A DNA stretch of 64,000 bases from Edaphocola aurantiacus (GTDB lineage: Bacteria; Bacteroidota; Bacteroidia; Chitinophagales; Chitinophagaceae): contig NZ_VOSI01000001.1 of NCBI RefSeq assembly GCF_019797745.1, forward strand, positions 246,928-310,927, in the 5' to 3' direction. The notes beneath the pieces were generated by a model, which saw nothing but the letters and a program-made list of their open reading frames with translations, searched no databases and was not told where the DNA came from. The translations under genes were made by a program, and so were the position numbers. Below are positions 25,330 to 34,029 of the stretch, piece by piece (position 1 is the first letter of the stretch; the number at the start of each line of letters is the position of its first letter).

Positions 25330-25905
25330 TTGAATCCGACCGTTAAACTCTCCGAAGAAGAACTGATCTCTTTATTGAAAAATAAAGATGAGAAGGCGTT
25401 TAATTATCTGTACGATAATTATTCGGGAGCTATCTATGGTCTTATTTTAAAAGTGGTGGTCGCTTCTGAATATGCCGAAGAGGTAATACAGGACGTGTTT
25501 CTGAAAATCTGGAAGAATATAGACCAGTATGATGCATCCAAAGGTCGCCTGTATACCTGGATGATCAATATTGCCCGGAATACGGCACTGGACTTTCTGA
25601 AGTCAAAAGGCTATCAGAATGAACAGAAAAACCAATCGCTCCACAATTTCGTACATAAGGATGATCCACCCATACTAGCCGGTCAGGTAGATGAAACGGG
25701 GATCAAACGAAGTGACCAGATCGGCATGAAAAATATAATATACAGCATGAAGAAAGAGTGGCAGGAGTTGATAGAGCTGGCATACTTCCAGGGATACACC
25801 CAGACCGAAATAGCAGAGAAGCTCAACATCCCGATTGGTACCGTGAAAACCCGAACACGGAACGCATTAACTGAATTAAGAAAATTATTAAAAGACTACG
25901 AGTAA
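25330..25905 (+). CDS. ECF RNA polymerase sigma factor (SigK-like)
   Basis: 191 residues from a TTG at 25330, chosen because a full housekeeping promoter occupies 25276-25305, inside the longer frame from 25231. Sigma region 2 is seen as FNYLYDNYSGAIYGLILKVV, then EEVIQDVFLKIWKN and GRLYTWMINIARN. Region 4 is ELAYFQGYTQTEIAEKLNIP, then GTVKTRTRNAL. It directs RNA polymerase to stress promoters. The next gene, 1 nt away, is a RskA-like anti-sigma factor. Likely targets are msrB and the FAS1 genes, which carry a shared promoter. Confidence 0.92.
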   Translation: MNPTVKLSEEELISLLKNKDEKAFNYLYDNYSGAIYGLILKVVVASEYAEEVIQDVFLKIWKNIDQYDASKGRLYTWMINIARNTALDFLKSKGYQNEQKNQSLHNFVHKDDPPILAGQVDETGIKRSDQIGMKNIIYSMKKEWQELIELAYFQGYTQTEIAEKLNIPIGTVKTRTRNALTELRKLLKDYE

Positions 25906-25906
25906 A

Positions 25907-26746
25907 TTGGATATCCAGGCTTACATATCATCAGGTATTATAGAGGCATATGTCATGGGACTCGCTACAGAAGAAGAAATTCAGATTCTGCAGTGTGTAC
26001 AGAAGCATAATGCTGAAGTAAGACAGGCCGTGCTGGATGCGCAGTTAAGCCTTGAGGGGCTGGCTACGCAAGAGGCCGTGCCTCCACCTGCGCACCTGAA
26101 AGCAGCCATCTGGTCCAAAATACAGGCAGAAGAAGCCTCTTCTGCACAAGAGGAACGCATCGTTTCTGCTCCGGCAACTCCTGGTAATACTACTGCATTT
26201 ATACCTGCTACTCCAGAAGTAACAACTGGCGGAGCGAAACAGAATATCTTCCGTCCCCTTGCCCTGGCCGCATCTCTCTTGTTACTGGTAAGTATTGCAG
26301 GCCTTACATACCTGGTCCGCGAACAGAACAGCATGAAAACGCAGCTGGCAGCTGTACAGCAAAAGCAGCAGTATACTGCTCTTGCCTATAATCAACTGCA
26401 ACGGAAATGGGACATGAGCAGCAATCCGGAAATGAAAACGGTAATGCTGAAAGGCGTGGAAAAACACCCGGGTATGAAAGCTATGGTTTATGTAGACAAT
26501 AAAACCAAGCAGACATACCTGAGTCTTGAGAACCTGCCGAAGGCGCCGGAAAATATGCAATACCAGTTATGGGCCATTGTAGATGGCAAACCGGTAGATG
26601 CCGGTATGTATGACCAGCAATCGGGTGACATGGTACAGAAAATGTATATTATCGAGCATGCCCAGGCATTTGCCATTACCCTGGAACATGCAGGGGGCAG
26701 CCCTACTCCGACTATGGAGAATATGTATGTAATGGGCGAAATCTAA
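25907..26746 (+). CDS. RskA-like membrane anti-sigma factor
   Basis: 279 residues, starting at a TTG 1 nt after the sigma stop. The N-terminal cytoplasmic part (IEAYVMGLATEEEIQILQCV) is the sigma-binding domain of the RskA/SigK-inhibitor class and lacks a zinc HxxxCxxC motif. One membrane helix at about residues 117-137 (PLALAASLLLLVSIAGLTYL). The outer domain (MVYVDNKTKQTYLSLENLP, YQLWAIVDGKPVDAG, FAITLEHAGGSPTPT) is the conserved RskA C-terminal fold. It probably holds the sigma factor at the membrane until an envelope signal releases it. Confidence 0.9.
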   Translation: MDIQAYISSGIIEAYVMGLATEEEIQILQCVQKHNAEVRQAVLDAQLSLEGLATQEAVPPPAHLKAAIWSKIQAEEASSAQEERIVSAPATPGNTTAFIPATPEVTTGGAKQNIFRPLALAASLLLLVSIAGLTYLVREQNSMKTQLAAVQQKQQYTALAYNQLQRKWDMSSNPEMKTVMLKGVEKHPGMKAMVYVDNKTKQTYLSLENLPKAPENMQYQLWAIVDGKPVDAGMYDQQSGDMVQKMYIIEHAQAFAITLEHAGGSPTPTMENMYVMGEI

Positions 26747-26767
26747 CACAATATTTGATTTTATTTA

Positions 26768-26799
26768 AACAATACCCGGCCTTTGCGCCGGGTATTGTT
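26768..26799 (+). terminator. Terminator of the sigma/anti-sigma operon
   Basis: AACAATACCCGGC and GCCGGGTATTGTT form a 13-bp perfect stem with loop CTTTGC. Confidence 0.88.
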
Positions 26800-26832
26800 C
26801 TATGAGCACTTTTGCAATAGCTATAGGTAAAA

Positions 26833-26847
26833 TGCAACCGGGTTGCA
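26833..26847. promoter_or_regulatory. Palindromic operator upstream of the Fur-family gene
   Basis: TGCAAC-CGG-GTTGCA, a perfect dyad 12 nt before the -7 box at 26860. The site before the ATPase gene (27321-27335) has the same TGCAAY-N3-RTTGCA form and nearly the same distance to its -7 box. Probable binding site of the regulator itself. Confidence 0.68.
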
Positions 26848-26859
26848 GGGCAGATCATG

Positions 26860-26867
26860 TATCTTTG
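26860..26867 (+). promoter_or_regulatory. -7 promoter element of the Fur-family gene
   Basis: TATCTTTG, 23 nt before the ATG at 26891. The operator occupies the -33 region. Confidence 0.62.
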
Positions 26868-26890
26868 TATACACAGTAAAAGCTAAGTTT

Positions 26891-27328
26891 ATGAACGCCG
26901 GACAGAATGATGAACGTAACGTGCAGATCCTGCTGAACAAAGAGATTCAGCCTACAGCCATGCGCCTGCTTACCCTGGAATATTTGCTGGAGCAGCAGGC
27001 TGCAGTATCGCTTGCTGATATAGAATTGCACTTTCACAAAGCAGACCGTATAACCCTGTACCGCACCCTGAAAACATTTGAACAGAAGGGAGTGATCCAT
27101 AGCATACAGGAACAACAGGTAACCAAATACCTGCTTTGCGATGAGTCCTGCGCCACCGGTATACATCATGATGATCACCTGCACTTTTTCTGTACCAAAT
27201 GTAGAAACACCACCTGCCTGCACCAGGTAGACCTTTCTGTAATGAGCCTGCCACCAGGCTTTTCTGTAGTACAATGGCACTTCTCCGCTTCCGGCATCTG
27301 TGACCGTTGCGCCGGAACAATGCAATAA
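26891..27328 (+). CDS. Fur family metalloregulator
   Basis: 145 residues from the ATG at 26891; a longer frame to 26843 would run through the operator and promoter. N-terminal winged helix (RLLTLEYLLEQQAAVSLADI, then ADRITLYRTLKTFEQKGVIH); the recognition helix is the ITLYRTL stretch. The dimerisation half has HHDDHLHFFCTKC and CDRC, which give the structural zinc CxxC pair and the His-rich regulatory site. It likely senses zinc or a related ion and controls itself and the downstream ATPase through the paired palindromes. Zur, Fur and PerR branches cannot be separated by eye. Confidence 0.9.
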   Translation: MNAGQNDERNVQILLNKEIQPTAMRLLTLEYLLEQQAAVSLADIELHFHKADRITLYRTLKTFEQKGVIHSIQEQQVTKYLLCDESCATGIHHDDHLHFFCTKCRNTTCLHQVDLSVMSLPPGFSVVQWHFSASGICDRCAGTMQ

Positions 27329-27335
27329 CATTGCA
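27321..27335. promoter_or_regulatory. Palindromic operator upstream of the P-type ATPase gene
   Basis: TGCAAT-AAC-ATTGCA (extended to A...T at the edges), overlapping the last codons and stop of the Fur-family gene, 13 nt before the -7 box at 27349. Same form as 26833-26847. Confidence 0.68.
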
Positions 27336-27348
27336 TATCCTGATGAGT

Positions 27349-27356
27349 ACCTTTGT
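27349..27356 (+). promoter_or_regulatory. -7 promoter element of the P-type ATPase gene
   Basis: TACCTTTG, 27 nt before the ATG at 27384. Confidence 0.65.
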
Positions 27357-27383
27357 ACAGAACAACAATAAAGAACAAGCATT

Positions 27384-29339
27384 ATGACCCAACATACCGC
27401 CCCATCATGCAATTGCCACGATGATACTCCGGTCCTGAATACCCATGAAGGACATGATCATGACCAGAGTAACAGCACACAAACCTTCCGCTTCTTTCTT
27501 CCGGCAATCTTATCATTCATCATACTGTGCTTGGGCATTGTAATGGATAACTGGTGGCCACAGGCCTGGTTCTTCGGACCGGTAAGACTGCTCTGGTATA
27601 TTGTAGCGTATATTCCGGTGGGCATTCCGGTACTGCGGGATGCCTTAAAAAGCATTCGTAAAGGAGATGTGTTCTCAGAGTTTTTGCTGATGGCCATAGC
27701 CACCATAGGGGCATTCAGCATTGGCGAGTACCCGGAAGGCGTTGCAGTGATGCTGTTTTACTCAATAGGAGAAGTATTTCAGGGCATGGCCGTACGCCGT
27801 GCTAAAGCCAATATCAAATCACTGCTGGATCAGCGACCAGATGTAGTAACTATTGTGGTGAATAATGAATATAGTACCATTAAGGCAAACCAGGCAGAAA
27901 TCGACCAGGTGATCCGTTTAAAACCCGGAGAGCAGTTGGCACTTGATGGCGTCCTCTTGTCTGACACCGCATCATTTAATACTGCTGCACTGACCGGAGA
28001 GAGCAAACCTGACACCAAAACGAAAGGGGAAACAGTACTGGCCGGGATGATCAACCTCAATAGTGTATCACAGGTGCGTATTACAACCGCATATGCCGAC
28101 AGCAAGCTCAGCAAAATACTGGAACTCGTACAGAACGCAACGGCACAGAAAGCACCGACAGAACTATTCATCCGCAAATTTGCCCGCGTATATACACCCA
28201 TCGTAGTGTTGCTGGCGGCACTAATATGTTTGCTGCCCATGCTGTTTATGGAGCACTACAATTTTCAGCAATGGCTATACCGTGCGCTGGTGTTCCTGGT
28301 GATCTCCTGTCCCTGTGCGCTGGTCATTTCTATCCCGCTTGGTTATTTCGGAGGCATCGGGGCAGCCAGTAAGCGCGGCATACTCTTCAAGGGCAGTAAC
28401 TTCCTCGACCTTATGGCCAATATTGACCATGTAGTGATGGACAAAACCGGCACGCTTACCGAAGGTGTCTTTGAAGTGCAGGATGTTGTATTTGCACCCG
28501 GCACTGATACAACCCGCATACTGCAACTGGTCAATGCCCTGGAGCAGAACAGTACACATCCGGTTGCGACGGCCATTCACCAGTATGTAGGGAACGATTC
28601 CGTAAGTATCAACCTAACCGATATTACGGAAATACCCGGAAAGGGATTAAGTGCCCTGCATGAGGGCAAACCCTTACTGGTAGGCAACTTCAAACTACTC
28701 GACCATTTTAACATCACTTACAATACAGACATTTCTGCTATTGTATATACGACTATTGCGGTAGCCTACGAGGGTAAGTATATCGGCTACCTGACGATTG
28801 CCGATAAAATCAAAGAAGACGCAGCAAAGGCCATCCAGCAATTGCATCAGCTGGGTGTACAGACCACTATGCTCAGCGGAGACAAACATACGGTGGTGCA
28901 GTATGTTGCCCAAACGCTTAATATTAATAATGCTTACGGAGACTTACTTCCTGAAGATAAGGTGAATAAGGTAAAAGCCTTAAAGACACCACAGAAGCGT
29001 ATTGCCTTTGTGGGTGACGGGGTAAATGATGCACCAGTAGTTGCTTTAAGTGATGTGGGTATTGCTATGGGTGGATTGGGCAGCGATGCGACCATTGAAA
29101 CAGCAGATGTGGTGATCCAGGACGATCAGCCATCCAAAATACCAATGGCCATACGCATCGGGAAAGCTACCAGAAAGATTGTGTGGCAGAATATAGGTCT
29201 TGCATTCGGGGTAAAAGCTGTTGTGCTGATCCTGGGTGCCGGTGGCCTGGCTACAATGTGGGAGGCAGTGTTTGCAGATGTGGGTGTGGCACTGCTGGCT
29301 ATTGTAAATGCCATACGCATACAGCATAAGCAGTTTTAG
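27384..29339 (+). CDS. P1B-type heavy-metal ATPase, zinc/cadmium export type
   Basis: 651 residues. No heavy-metal-associated (HMA) domain; instead a short N-terminus with CNCHDD and HEGHDHD that could bind metal. Actuator TGES, membrane metal site SCPCALVISIP (CPC at about residue 309), phosphorylation DKTGTLTEG (Asp353), and GDGVNDAP hinge. The last helices contain ADVGVALLAIVNAIR, the membrane Asp typical of the P1B-2 (ZntA/CadA) group. It exports Zn(II), Cd(II) or Pb(II) across the inner membrane. Its operator matches that of the Fur-family gene directly upstream. Confidence 0.93.
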   Translation: MTQHTAPSCNCHDDTPVLNTHEGHDHDQSNSTQTFRFFLPAILSFIILCLGIVMDNWWPQAWFFGPVRLLWYIVAYIPVGIPVLRDALKSIRKGDVFSEFLLMAIATIGAFSIGEYPEGVAVMLFYSIGEVFQGMAVRRAKANIKSLLDQRPDVVTIVVNNEYSTIKANQAEIDQVIRLKPGEQLALDGVLLSDTASFNTAALTGESKPDTKTKGETVLAGMINLNSVSQVRITTAYADSKLSKILELVQNATAQKAPTELFIRKFARVYTPIVVLLAALICLLPMLFMEHYNFQQWLYRALVFLVISCPCALVISIPLGYFGGIGAASKRGILFKGSNFLDLMANIDHVVMDKTGTLTEGVFEVQDVVFAPGTDTTRILQLVNALEQNSTHPVATAIHQYVGNDSVSINLTDITEIPGKGLSALHEGKPLLVGNFKLLDHFNITYNTDISAIVYTTIAVAYEGKYIGYLTIADKIKEDAAKAIQQLHQLGVQTTMLSGDKHTVVQYVAQTLNINNAYGDLLPEDKVNKVKALKTPQKRIAFVGDGVNDAPVVALSDVGIAMGGLGSDATIETADVVIQDDQPSKIPMAIRIGKATRKIVWQNIGLAFGVKAVVLILGAGGLATMWEAVFADVGVALLAIVNAIRIQHKQF

Positions 29340-29366
29340 CGATCTTACATCCTCGAGGGAAAATAT

Positions 29367-29374
29367 TAATTTTG
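29367..29374 (+). promoter_or_regulatory. -7 promoter element of the FUSC gene
   Basis: TAATTTTG, 28 nt before the ATG at 29403. Confidence 0.5.
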
Positions 29375-29402
29375 CAAAGAACCATAGGATAGTTTTAGGG
29401 AT

Positions 29403-30509
29403 ATGAGTACAGAAAGACCAGGCTTCCGCCAGGAGCTGCGCAAAGAGATCAGGGCATTCTTCCATTTGAACAAGAGTAATCGTGTCTGGCACATTCCGGT
29501 ACTGGCGGCCTTATCGGTAGGTATACCCCTGATCATTGGTTTGTGCACCGGTAACCTGAAGAACAGCCTGGTGTCCAGTATGGGTGGATTGGTGATCCTG
29601 TACTATGCTCCTTCCCTACCCCTGGCCAATCGCATGATTACCCTGCTGACCTGCGCCTTTGGTTTTATGCTCTCCTATACTATTGGTCTATTTTTCAGTT
29701 TCAATCCTTATGTTTCTGCGATGGTATTTGGCCTCTGGGCAATGGCTGCACACTGGATCGTGTCCTTCTTCAAAACGAAACCTCCCGGTAATTTTTTCTT
29801 TATCATGATGGCTTCTATGGCCAGCTGTCAGCCTTTTGACCTTTCGGTCATACCACAGAAAATAGGCCTGCTGGGACTGGGCTCTATGCTGGCCTGCCTG
29901 CTGGGCCTGACCTATGGCCTGCTGATGCTGCGTAAACAGGCTCCGGCATCTTCACAGAATATATCCGTTACCATAAGAAACAATCAATACACTTCCCTTG
30001 TAGAATCCGGTATTATGGGCCTGTTCATGTTCGCAGCACTGCTGACGGGTCATTTACTCGCCTTTAAAAATCCGTACTGGATACCTATTTCCTGCCTGGC
30101 AGTGATGCAGGGTGTATCCCGTGTACATATCTGGCGCCGTGCAGTACACCGCGTTATCGGTACATTGGTAGGACTGGGCTTATGCTGGCTGGCATTGTCT
30201 ATCAGCAAAACCCCGCTCAGTATCTGCATCAGCATTATTGTACTGCAATTTGTGGTAGAACTGCTGATCGGCCGTCACTATGCACTGGCTGTGATCTTTA
30301 TTACACCCATGACCCTATTACTGGCAGAGGCAGCCAATCCGTTGGTGCAGGATCCCAATCACCTGCTGAGTGCACGCATAACTGATATACTGGTTGGTAG
30401 CCTGATCGGTGCTATAGGTGGCTGGTTTATCTATCATGAAAAAATACGCCAGGGAGCCGTACGACAGATCCGCAAGACAAGGATATTCATTCATAGAAGG
30501 CAGGTATAG
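29403..30509 (+). CDS. FUSC family inner-membrane protein
   Basis: 368 residues with about ten membrane helices in two repeats. NPYWIPISCLAVMQGV, RAVHRVIGTLVGLGL and the final RITDILVGSLIGAIGGW are the conserved pieces of the FUSC/YccS/aromatic-acid-exporter family. It is about half the length of full YccS proteins because the long cytoplasmic tail is absent. A role in export of small aromatic or organic acids is inferred from the family only. It has its own promoter downstream of the ATPase gene. Confidence 0.85.
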   Translation: MSTERPGFRQELRKEIRAFFHLNKSNRVWHIPVLAALSVGIPLIIGLCTGNLKNSLVSSMGGLVILYYAPSLPLANRMITLLTCAFGFMLSYTIGLFFSFNPYVSAMVFGLWAMAAHWIVSFFKTKPPGNFFFIMMASMASCQPFDLSVIPQKIGLLGLGSMLACLLGLTYGLLMLRKQAPASSQNISVTIRNNQYTSLVESGIMGLFMFAALLTGHLLAFKNPYWIPISCLAVMQGVSRVHIWRRAVHRVIGTLVGLGLCWLALSISKTPLSICISIIVLQFVVELLIGRHYALAVIFITPMTLLLAEAANPLVQDPNHLLSARITDILVGSLIGAIGGWFIYHEKIRQGAVRQIRKTRIFIHRRQV

Positions 30510-30596
30510 TCCCCGCAAATCCACTATCCTTCAGCATTCCAGGCTATAGGAAAATCATTAACAAAACAATTACATCGTTTTCGTGTTAATGATTTT

Positions 30597-30625
30597 TTTG
30601 TTTGTTCAAAACACATATATCTTTG
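30597..30625 (+). promoter_or_regulatory. Promoter of the leader upstream of the SPFH gene
   Basis: TTTG (30597-30600), 17 nt, TATCTTTG (30618-30625): a full housekeeping promoter some 220 nt before the SPFH gene start. Confidence 0.65.
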
Positions 30626-30644
30626 TGGTACAAATCACAACACG

Positions 30645-30722
30645 GTGAACACACTCAAGCCCATTCTGTTTATTACGGCTTACATACTGCACAAGTTTAA
30701 CACCTCTCCTCCGAAAGTGTAA
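30645..30722 (+). CDS. Possible 25-residue leader peptide
   Basis: A GTG-started frame of 25 codons (MNTLKPILFITAYILHKFNT, then SPPKV) that starts 20 nt after the promoter's -7 box. It is one short hydrophobic stretch with a basic end. Followed by a dyad at 30791 and then the SPFH gene. It may be a leader or a small membrane peptide; it could equally be chance. Confidence 0.3.
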   Translation: MNTLKPILFITAYILHKFNTSPPKV

Positions 30723-30790
30723 ACATCCCCTTATTTAATATTTATGGAGTACCGATAGCCATTCTTGCGTCTATTGCACACTCCTACCCT

Positions 30791-30804
30791 GAAGCATATG
30801 CTTC
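30791..30804. promoter_or_regulatory. Dyad symmetry in the SPFH gene leader
   Basis: GAAGCATATGCTTC, a perfect 14-nt palindrome flanked by CCT and GGG, followed about 12 nt later by a T-rich run. It could be an operator or an attenuator-like hairpin. The rest of 30510-30846 holds the promoter and small frame listed separately and nothing else I can support. Confidence 0.35.
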
Positions 30805-30846
30805 GGGAATGACCTTTTATTTTTCATACTAAAAACAATCATAATT

Positions 30847-32787
30847 ATGTTTTCATTTTTACTTGCGCATAAAGCGCTGAGCATTATTCTCATCTTGCTT
30901 CTGGTCTGTGCAGTGCTGCACAAATTTATTTTACGCGTCCTGTTGGGTATGGTCATCGTACCGGAGAACAGGATCGGTATGGTCACTAAAAAATTCGTAC
31001 TCTTCGGTGCTGCCAAATCACTACCCGATGGCCGCATCATTGCCACTAAAGGCGAAGCGGGCTTCCAGGCCAAAACGCTTGCTCCCGGCCTGTATTGGGG
31101 TATGTGGATATGGCAGTACAGCATAGATATGCAACCCTTTATCGTGATACCGGAAGGTAAGATCGGACTGGTATTGTCTAAAGATGGTGCTGAAATCCCT
31201 ACAGGACGTATCCTGGCACGTAAGATCTCCTGCGATAATTTCCAGGATGCAGAGAAGTTCCTGCAGAATGGCGGACAGCGTGGCCGTCAGACGGAATTTA
31301 TCACTGCCGGTTCATACCGTATCAATACTTATCTTTTTGAAATCACGGTTACCGACCAGATTACCATCAGCGAAAACCGCGTAGGTATTATTACTACGCT
31401 GGACGGTGACCCGCTGCCTTCCGGACAGATTGCCGGACAACATGTAGGCGGCCACAACAACTTCCAGGATATAGACACCTTCCTGGGTCAGGGTGGGAAC
31501 CGTGGTCTGCAGCCACAGGTCATTCTTGCCGGTTCTTATTACATCAACCCATGGGCAGTACAGATCGAAGAAAGGGTGATGACGGAAGTACCTATCGGCC
31601 ATGTAGGTGTGGTGATCAGCTATATAGGTGAAGACGGAAAGGATGTAACCGGTGAAAATTTCAGACATGGTAATATTGTGCAGAAAGGATTCCGTGGCGT
31701 ATGGCTTGAGCCCCTGGGACCGGGTAAATACCCGATCAATGTGTATACGATGAAGGTAGAGCTGGTACCGACGACCAACCTGGTACTGAACTGGGCTAAT
31801 GCCCGCAGTGAGGCGCATGCACTGGACAAAAACCTGTCTACGATTACCGTTCGGTCCAAAGACGGTTTCCCGTTCAACCTGGATGTGGCACAAATCATAC
31901 ACGTTCCGGCCAATGAGGCTCCAAAAGTAATTGCCCGATTCGGTAGCATGAACAACCTGGTATCGCAGGTACTGGAACCGACCATTGGTAACTATTTCCG
32001 TAACTCGGCACAGGATAGTGATGTGATCAACTTCCTTACCTCACGTAAAGAAAGACAGGATGCTGCTAAAAACCATATCCGCCAAGTGCTGGATGAGTAT
32101 AACGTAAATGCAGTGGATACCCTGATCGGGGATATCGTACCTCCGGAGGCGCTGATGAAAACCCTTACCGACCGTAAGATTGCGGAAGAGGAGCAAAAGA
32201 CCTACCAGACACAGAGAATGGCACAGGAGCAACGCCAGGGTGTAGAAAAAGAAACAGCCATTGCCGATATGCAGAAAGAGATTGTAAAAGCACAGCAAAG
32301 TGTAGAAATCTCTCAACGTACTGCCGATGCGACCGTTAAAAAAGCAGAGGGTGATGCGACCAGTATGAAACTGCAGGTAGACGCAGAAGCACAGGCGACC
32401 AAAATGAGGGCGCAGGCTGAAGCGGAGGCCACTAAAGCCCGTGCAGGTGCGCAGGCCGAGGCGACCAAACTGAATGCCAGTGCGGAAGCAGAACGCATTG
32501 CCAAAACCGGTAATGCCGAGGCAGAGAAAATTCTTGCGATTGGTAAATCTACCGCTGAGGCCTATGAACTGCAGGTTAAAGCGATGGGTGGCGATAACTT
32601 TACCCGTTATAAAATCACGGAAGAGATTGGTAAAAACCAGATCAAAGTCATTCCGGAAGTGCTGATCGGAGGTAACGGCGGCAATGACGGCCCTATGAGT
32701 GGTTTGCTGGGACTGAAACTGATGGAGATGATGGACAGTGATCGCACGATCAATAAGCCTAAGGACGATACTCCTGTAAATTCATAA
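30847..32787 (+). CDS. SPFH/Band 7 (flotillin-like) membrane protein
   Basis: 646 residues. An N-terminal membrane anchor (SIILILLLVCAVLHKFILRV) is followed by two or three internally repeated blocks (each with a VPENRIGMV / ISENRVGII / VPIGHVGVV start) and then an SPFH core (VRSKDGFPFNLDVAQIIHVP, then IARFGSMNNLVSQVLEPTIG). Residues about 440-580 form a long Glu/Lys/Ala coiled coil with repeated EAxATK units, typical of flotillins. It ends in a Gly/Asn tail. Flotillins build oligomeric membrane scaffolds. The repeated N-terminal blocks make it longer than typical flotillins. Confidence 0.85.
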   Translation: MFSFLLAHKALSIILILLLVCAVLHKFILRVLLGMVIVPENRIGMVTKKFVLFGAAKSLPDGRIIATKGEAGFQAKTLAPGLYWGMWIWQYSIDMQPFIVIPEGKIGLVLSKDGAEIPTGRILARKISCDNFQDAEKFLQNGGQRGRQTEFITAGSYRINTYLFEITVTDQITISENRVGIITTLDGDPLPSGQIAGQHVGGHNNFQDIDTFLGQGGNRGLQPQVILAGSYYINPWAVQIEERVMTEVPIGHVGVVISYIGEDGKDVTGENFRHGNIVQKGFRGVWLEPLGPGKYPINVYTMKVELVPTTNLVLNWANARSEAHALDKNLSTITVRSKDGFPFNLDVAQIIHVPANEAPKVIARFGSMNNLVSQVLEPTIGNYFRNSAQDSDVINFLTSRKERQDAAKNHIRQVLDEYNVNAVDTLIGDIVPPEALMKTLTDRKIAEEEQKTYQTQRMAQEQRQGVEKETAIADMQKEIVKAQQSVEISQRTADATVKKAEGDATSMKLQVDAEAQATKMRAQAEAEATKARAGAQAEATKLNASAEAERIAKTGNAEAEKILAIGKSTAEAYELQVKAMGGDNFTRYKITEEIGKNQIKVIPEVLIGGNGGNDGPMSGLLGLKLMEMMDSDRTINKPKDDTPVNS

Positions 32788-32815
32788 ACAGGATACAAAT
32801 CCATTTTATACATAT

Positions 32816-32842
32816 AAAGCGCTGCCCGAAAGGCAGCGCTTT
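32816..32842 (+). terminator. Terminator after the SPFH gene
   Basis: AAAGCGCTGCC, CGAAA loop, GGCAGCGCTTT. Confidence 0.85.
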
Positions 32843-32883
32843 ATTGATTTTATAGTACATTTGAGGGTACCTAATCTTGTTTC

Positions 32884-33417
32884 ATGCAACCCGCGGCATT
32901 ACTGGATCTCCTTATTCAAAACGGCATTGCCATTCAACAGCAAGTATATGCCCGTAATGCCTATTTGTGTCATGCGGGAACAATGGCTACAGACATTTAT
33001 TATATCGAAGAAGGATCAGTACAGGTTTATGTTACGGACCAGGACGAAGAGCAGATCATCCGCTTTGGATATGCGGGTAATATTATCGTAGCCCTGGACG
33101 CTTTCCTGACCGGACAACCGACCTCTTTTTATATGCAGGCAATCAAAAAAACGAAAGTGCATATCATCCGGAAGGAAGCGTTTATGCAATGGGTCTATTC
33201 AGACATTGCCTATACACAATTATGGGCCAGGCTGATGGAGGACCTGGTGGTACAACAGATGGAACGGGAGATAGACCTGCTTACTACGGCGCCTAAAACC
33301 CGCTATGAAAGAGTACTGGCCCGCAGTCCGCAATTATTCCAGCAGATCCCGAACAAATATATTGCCTCTTACCTGCGCATGAGCCCGGAAACCCTGTCCC
33401 GGCTTAAAAAGTCTTGA
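32884..33417 (+). CDS. Crp/Fnr family transcriptional regulator, second copy
   Basis: 177 residues. Nucleotide-binding-type jelly roll (YYIEEGSVQVYVTDQDEEQI, AGNIIVALDAFLTGQPTS) and a short C-terminal winged helix ending SYLRMSPETLSRLKKS, which stops right after the recognition helix. Similar in layout to the gene at 11319 (both contain a VALDxFL stretch and an ETLSR recognition helix), so the two are paralogues. Target genes unknown; it is read towards the DinB gene 57 nt downstream. Confidence 0.86.
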   Translation: MQPAALLDLLIQNGIAIQQQVYARNAYLCHAGTMATDIYYIEEGSVQVYVTDQDEEQIIRFGYAGNIIVALDAFLTGQPTSFYMQAIKKTKVHIIRKEAFMQWVYSDIAYTQLWARLMEDLVVQQMEREIDLLTTAPKTRYERVLARSPQLFQQIPNKYIASYLRMSPETLSRLKKS

Positions 33418-33474
33418 TCTCAATCAATAATCATACGTAACAGGTTCCTGATCTTTGCATAAAGAAACTATTTT

Positions 33475-34026
33475 ATGAAGATACAGACACAATTACTGAT
33501 TGCAAATCTGAAACAGATTCTGGAGGAGCATAAACAACAGGCGAACTCGCTACTGGATTTACCGGATGCGGTGCTGAACTGGCGTGCAGCAGCAGAGAGC
33601 TGGAGTGTGCTGGAATGCCTGCAGCACCTGAATCTATACGGGCATTTCTACATTCCGGAGATCGGTAATGCTATAACTAAAAGCCGGTATGCGGCAACCA
33701 CAACATTCCGTAGTGGATGGCTGGGCAATTATTTTGCCAACAGTATGTTGCCCAAGGCTAAGCTGAACAAGATGAAAACATTTACGGCTATGAATCCGAT
33801 CCATAGCACATTAGACAAAACGGTTATTGAGGAATATATCCGTCAGCAGGAGCAATTACTGAACCTGCTGGTCAAAGCGGAAAAAGTAGACCTTGCCAAA
33901 ACAAAGACAGGTATCAGCATCAGCAAACTCATCAGGCTAAGACTGGGCGATACATTCCGTTTCGTACTCAACCATGAGATGCGCCATATGCAGCAGGCTA
34001 TGCGCTGCCTGCAACAGCAGCAGTAA
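33475..34026 (+). CDS. DinB-like four-helix-bundle protein
   Basis: 183 residues. WSVLECLQHLNLYGHFYIPE carries the first conserved His and NHEMRHMQQAMRCL the last His pair of the DinB/YfiT metal-binding site. The family includes thiol transferases and damage-inducible proteins; the activity here is unknown. It ends 3 nt before the stop of the convergent 2OG oxygenase gene, with no terminator between. Confidence 0.82.
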   Translation: MKIQTQLLIANLKQILEEHKQQANSLLDLPDAVLNWRAAAESWSVLECLQHLNLYGHFYIPEIGNAITKSRYAATTTFRSGWLGNYFANSMLPKAKLNKMKTFTAMNPIHSTLDKTVIEEYIRQQEQLLNLLVKAEKVDLAKTKTGISISKLIRLRLGDTFRFVLNHEMRHMQQAMRCLQQQQ

Positions 34027-34029
34027 GGT

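Noticed and set aside
27384-29339. Assigning the P-type ATPase to copper export.
   Set aside because: The CPC motif with a late ADVG helix and no HMA domain fits the Zn/Cd group better; a Cu ATPase would usually have an N-terminal HMA domain and a different last membrane motif.
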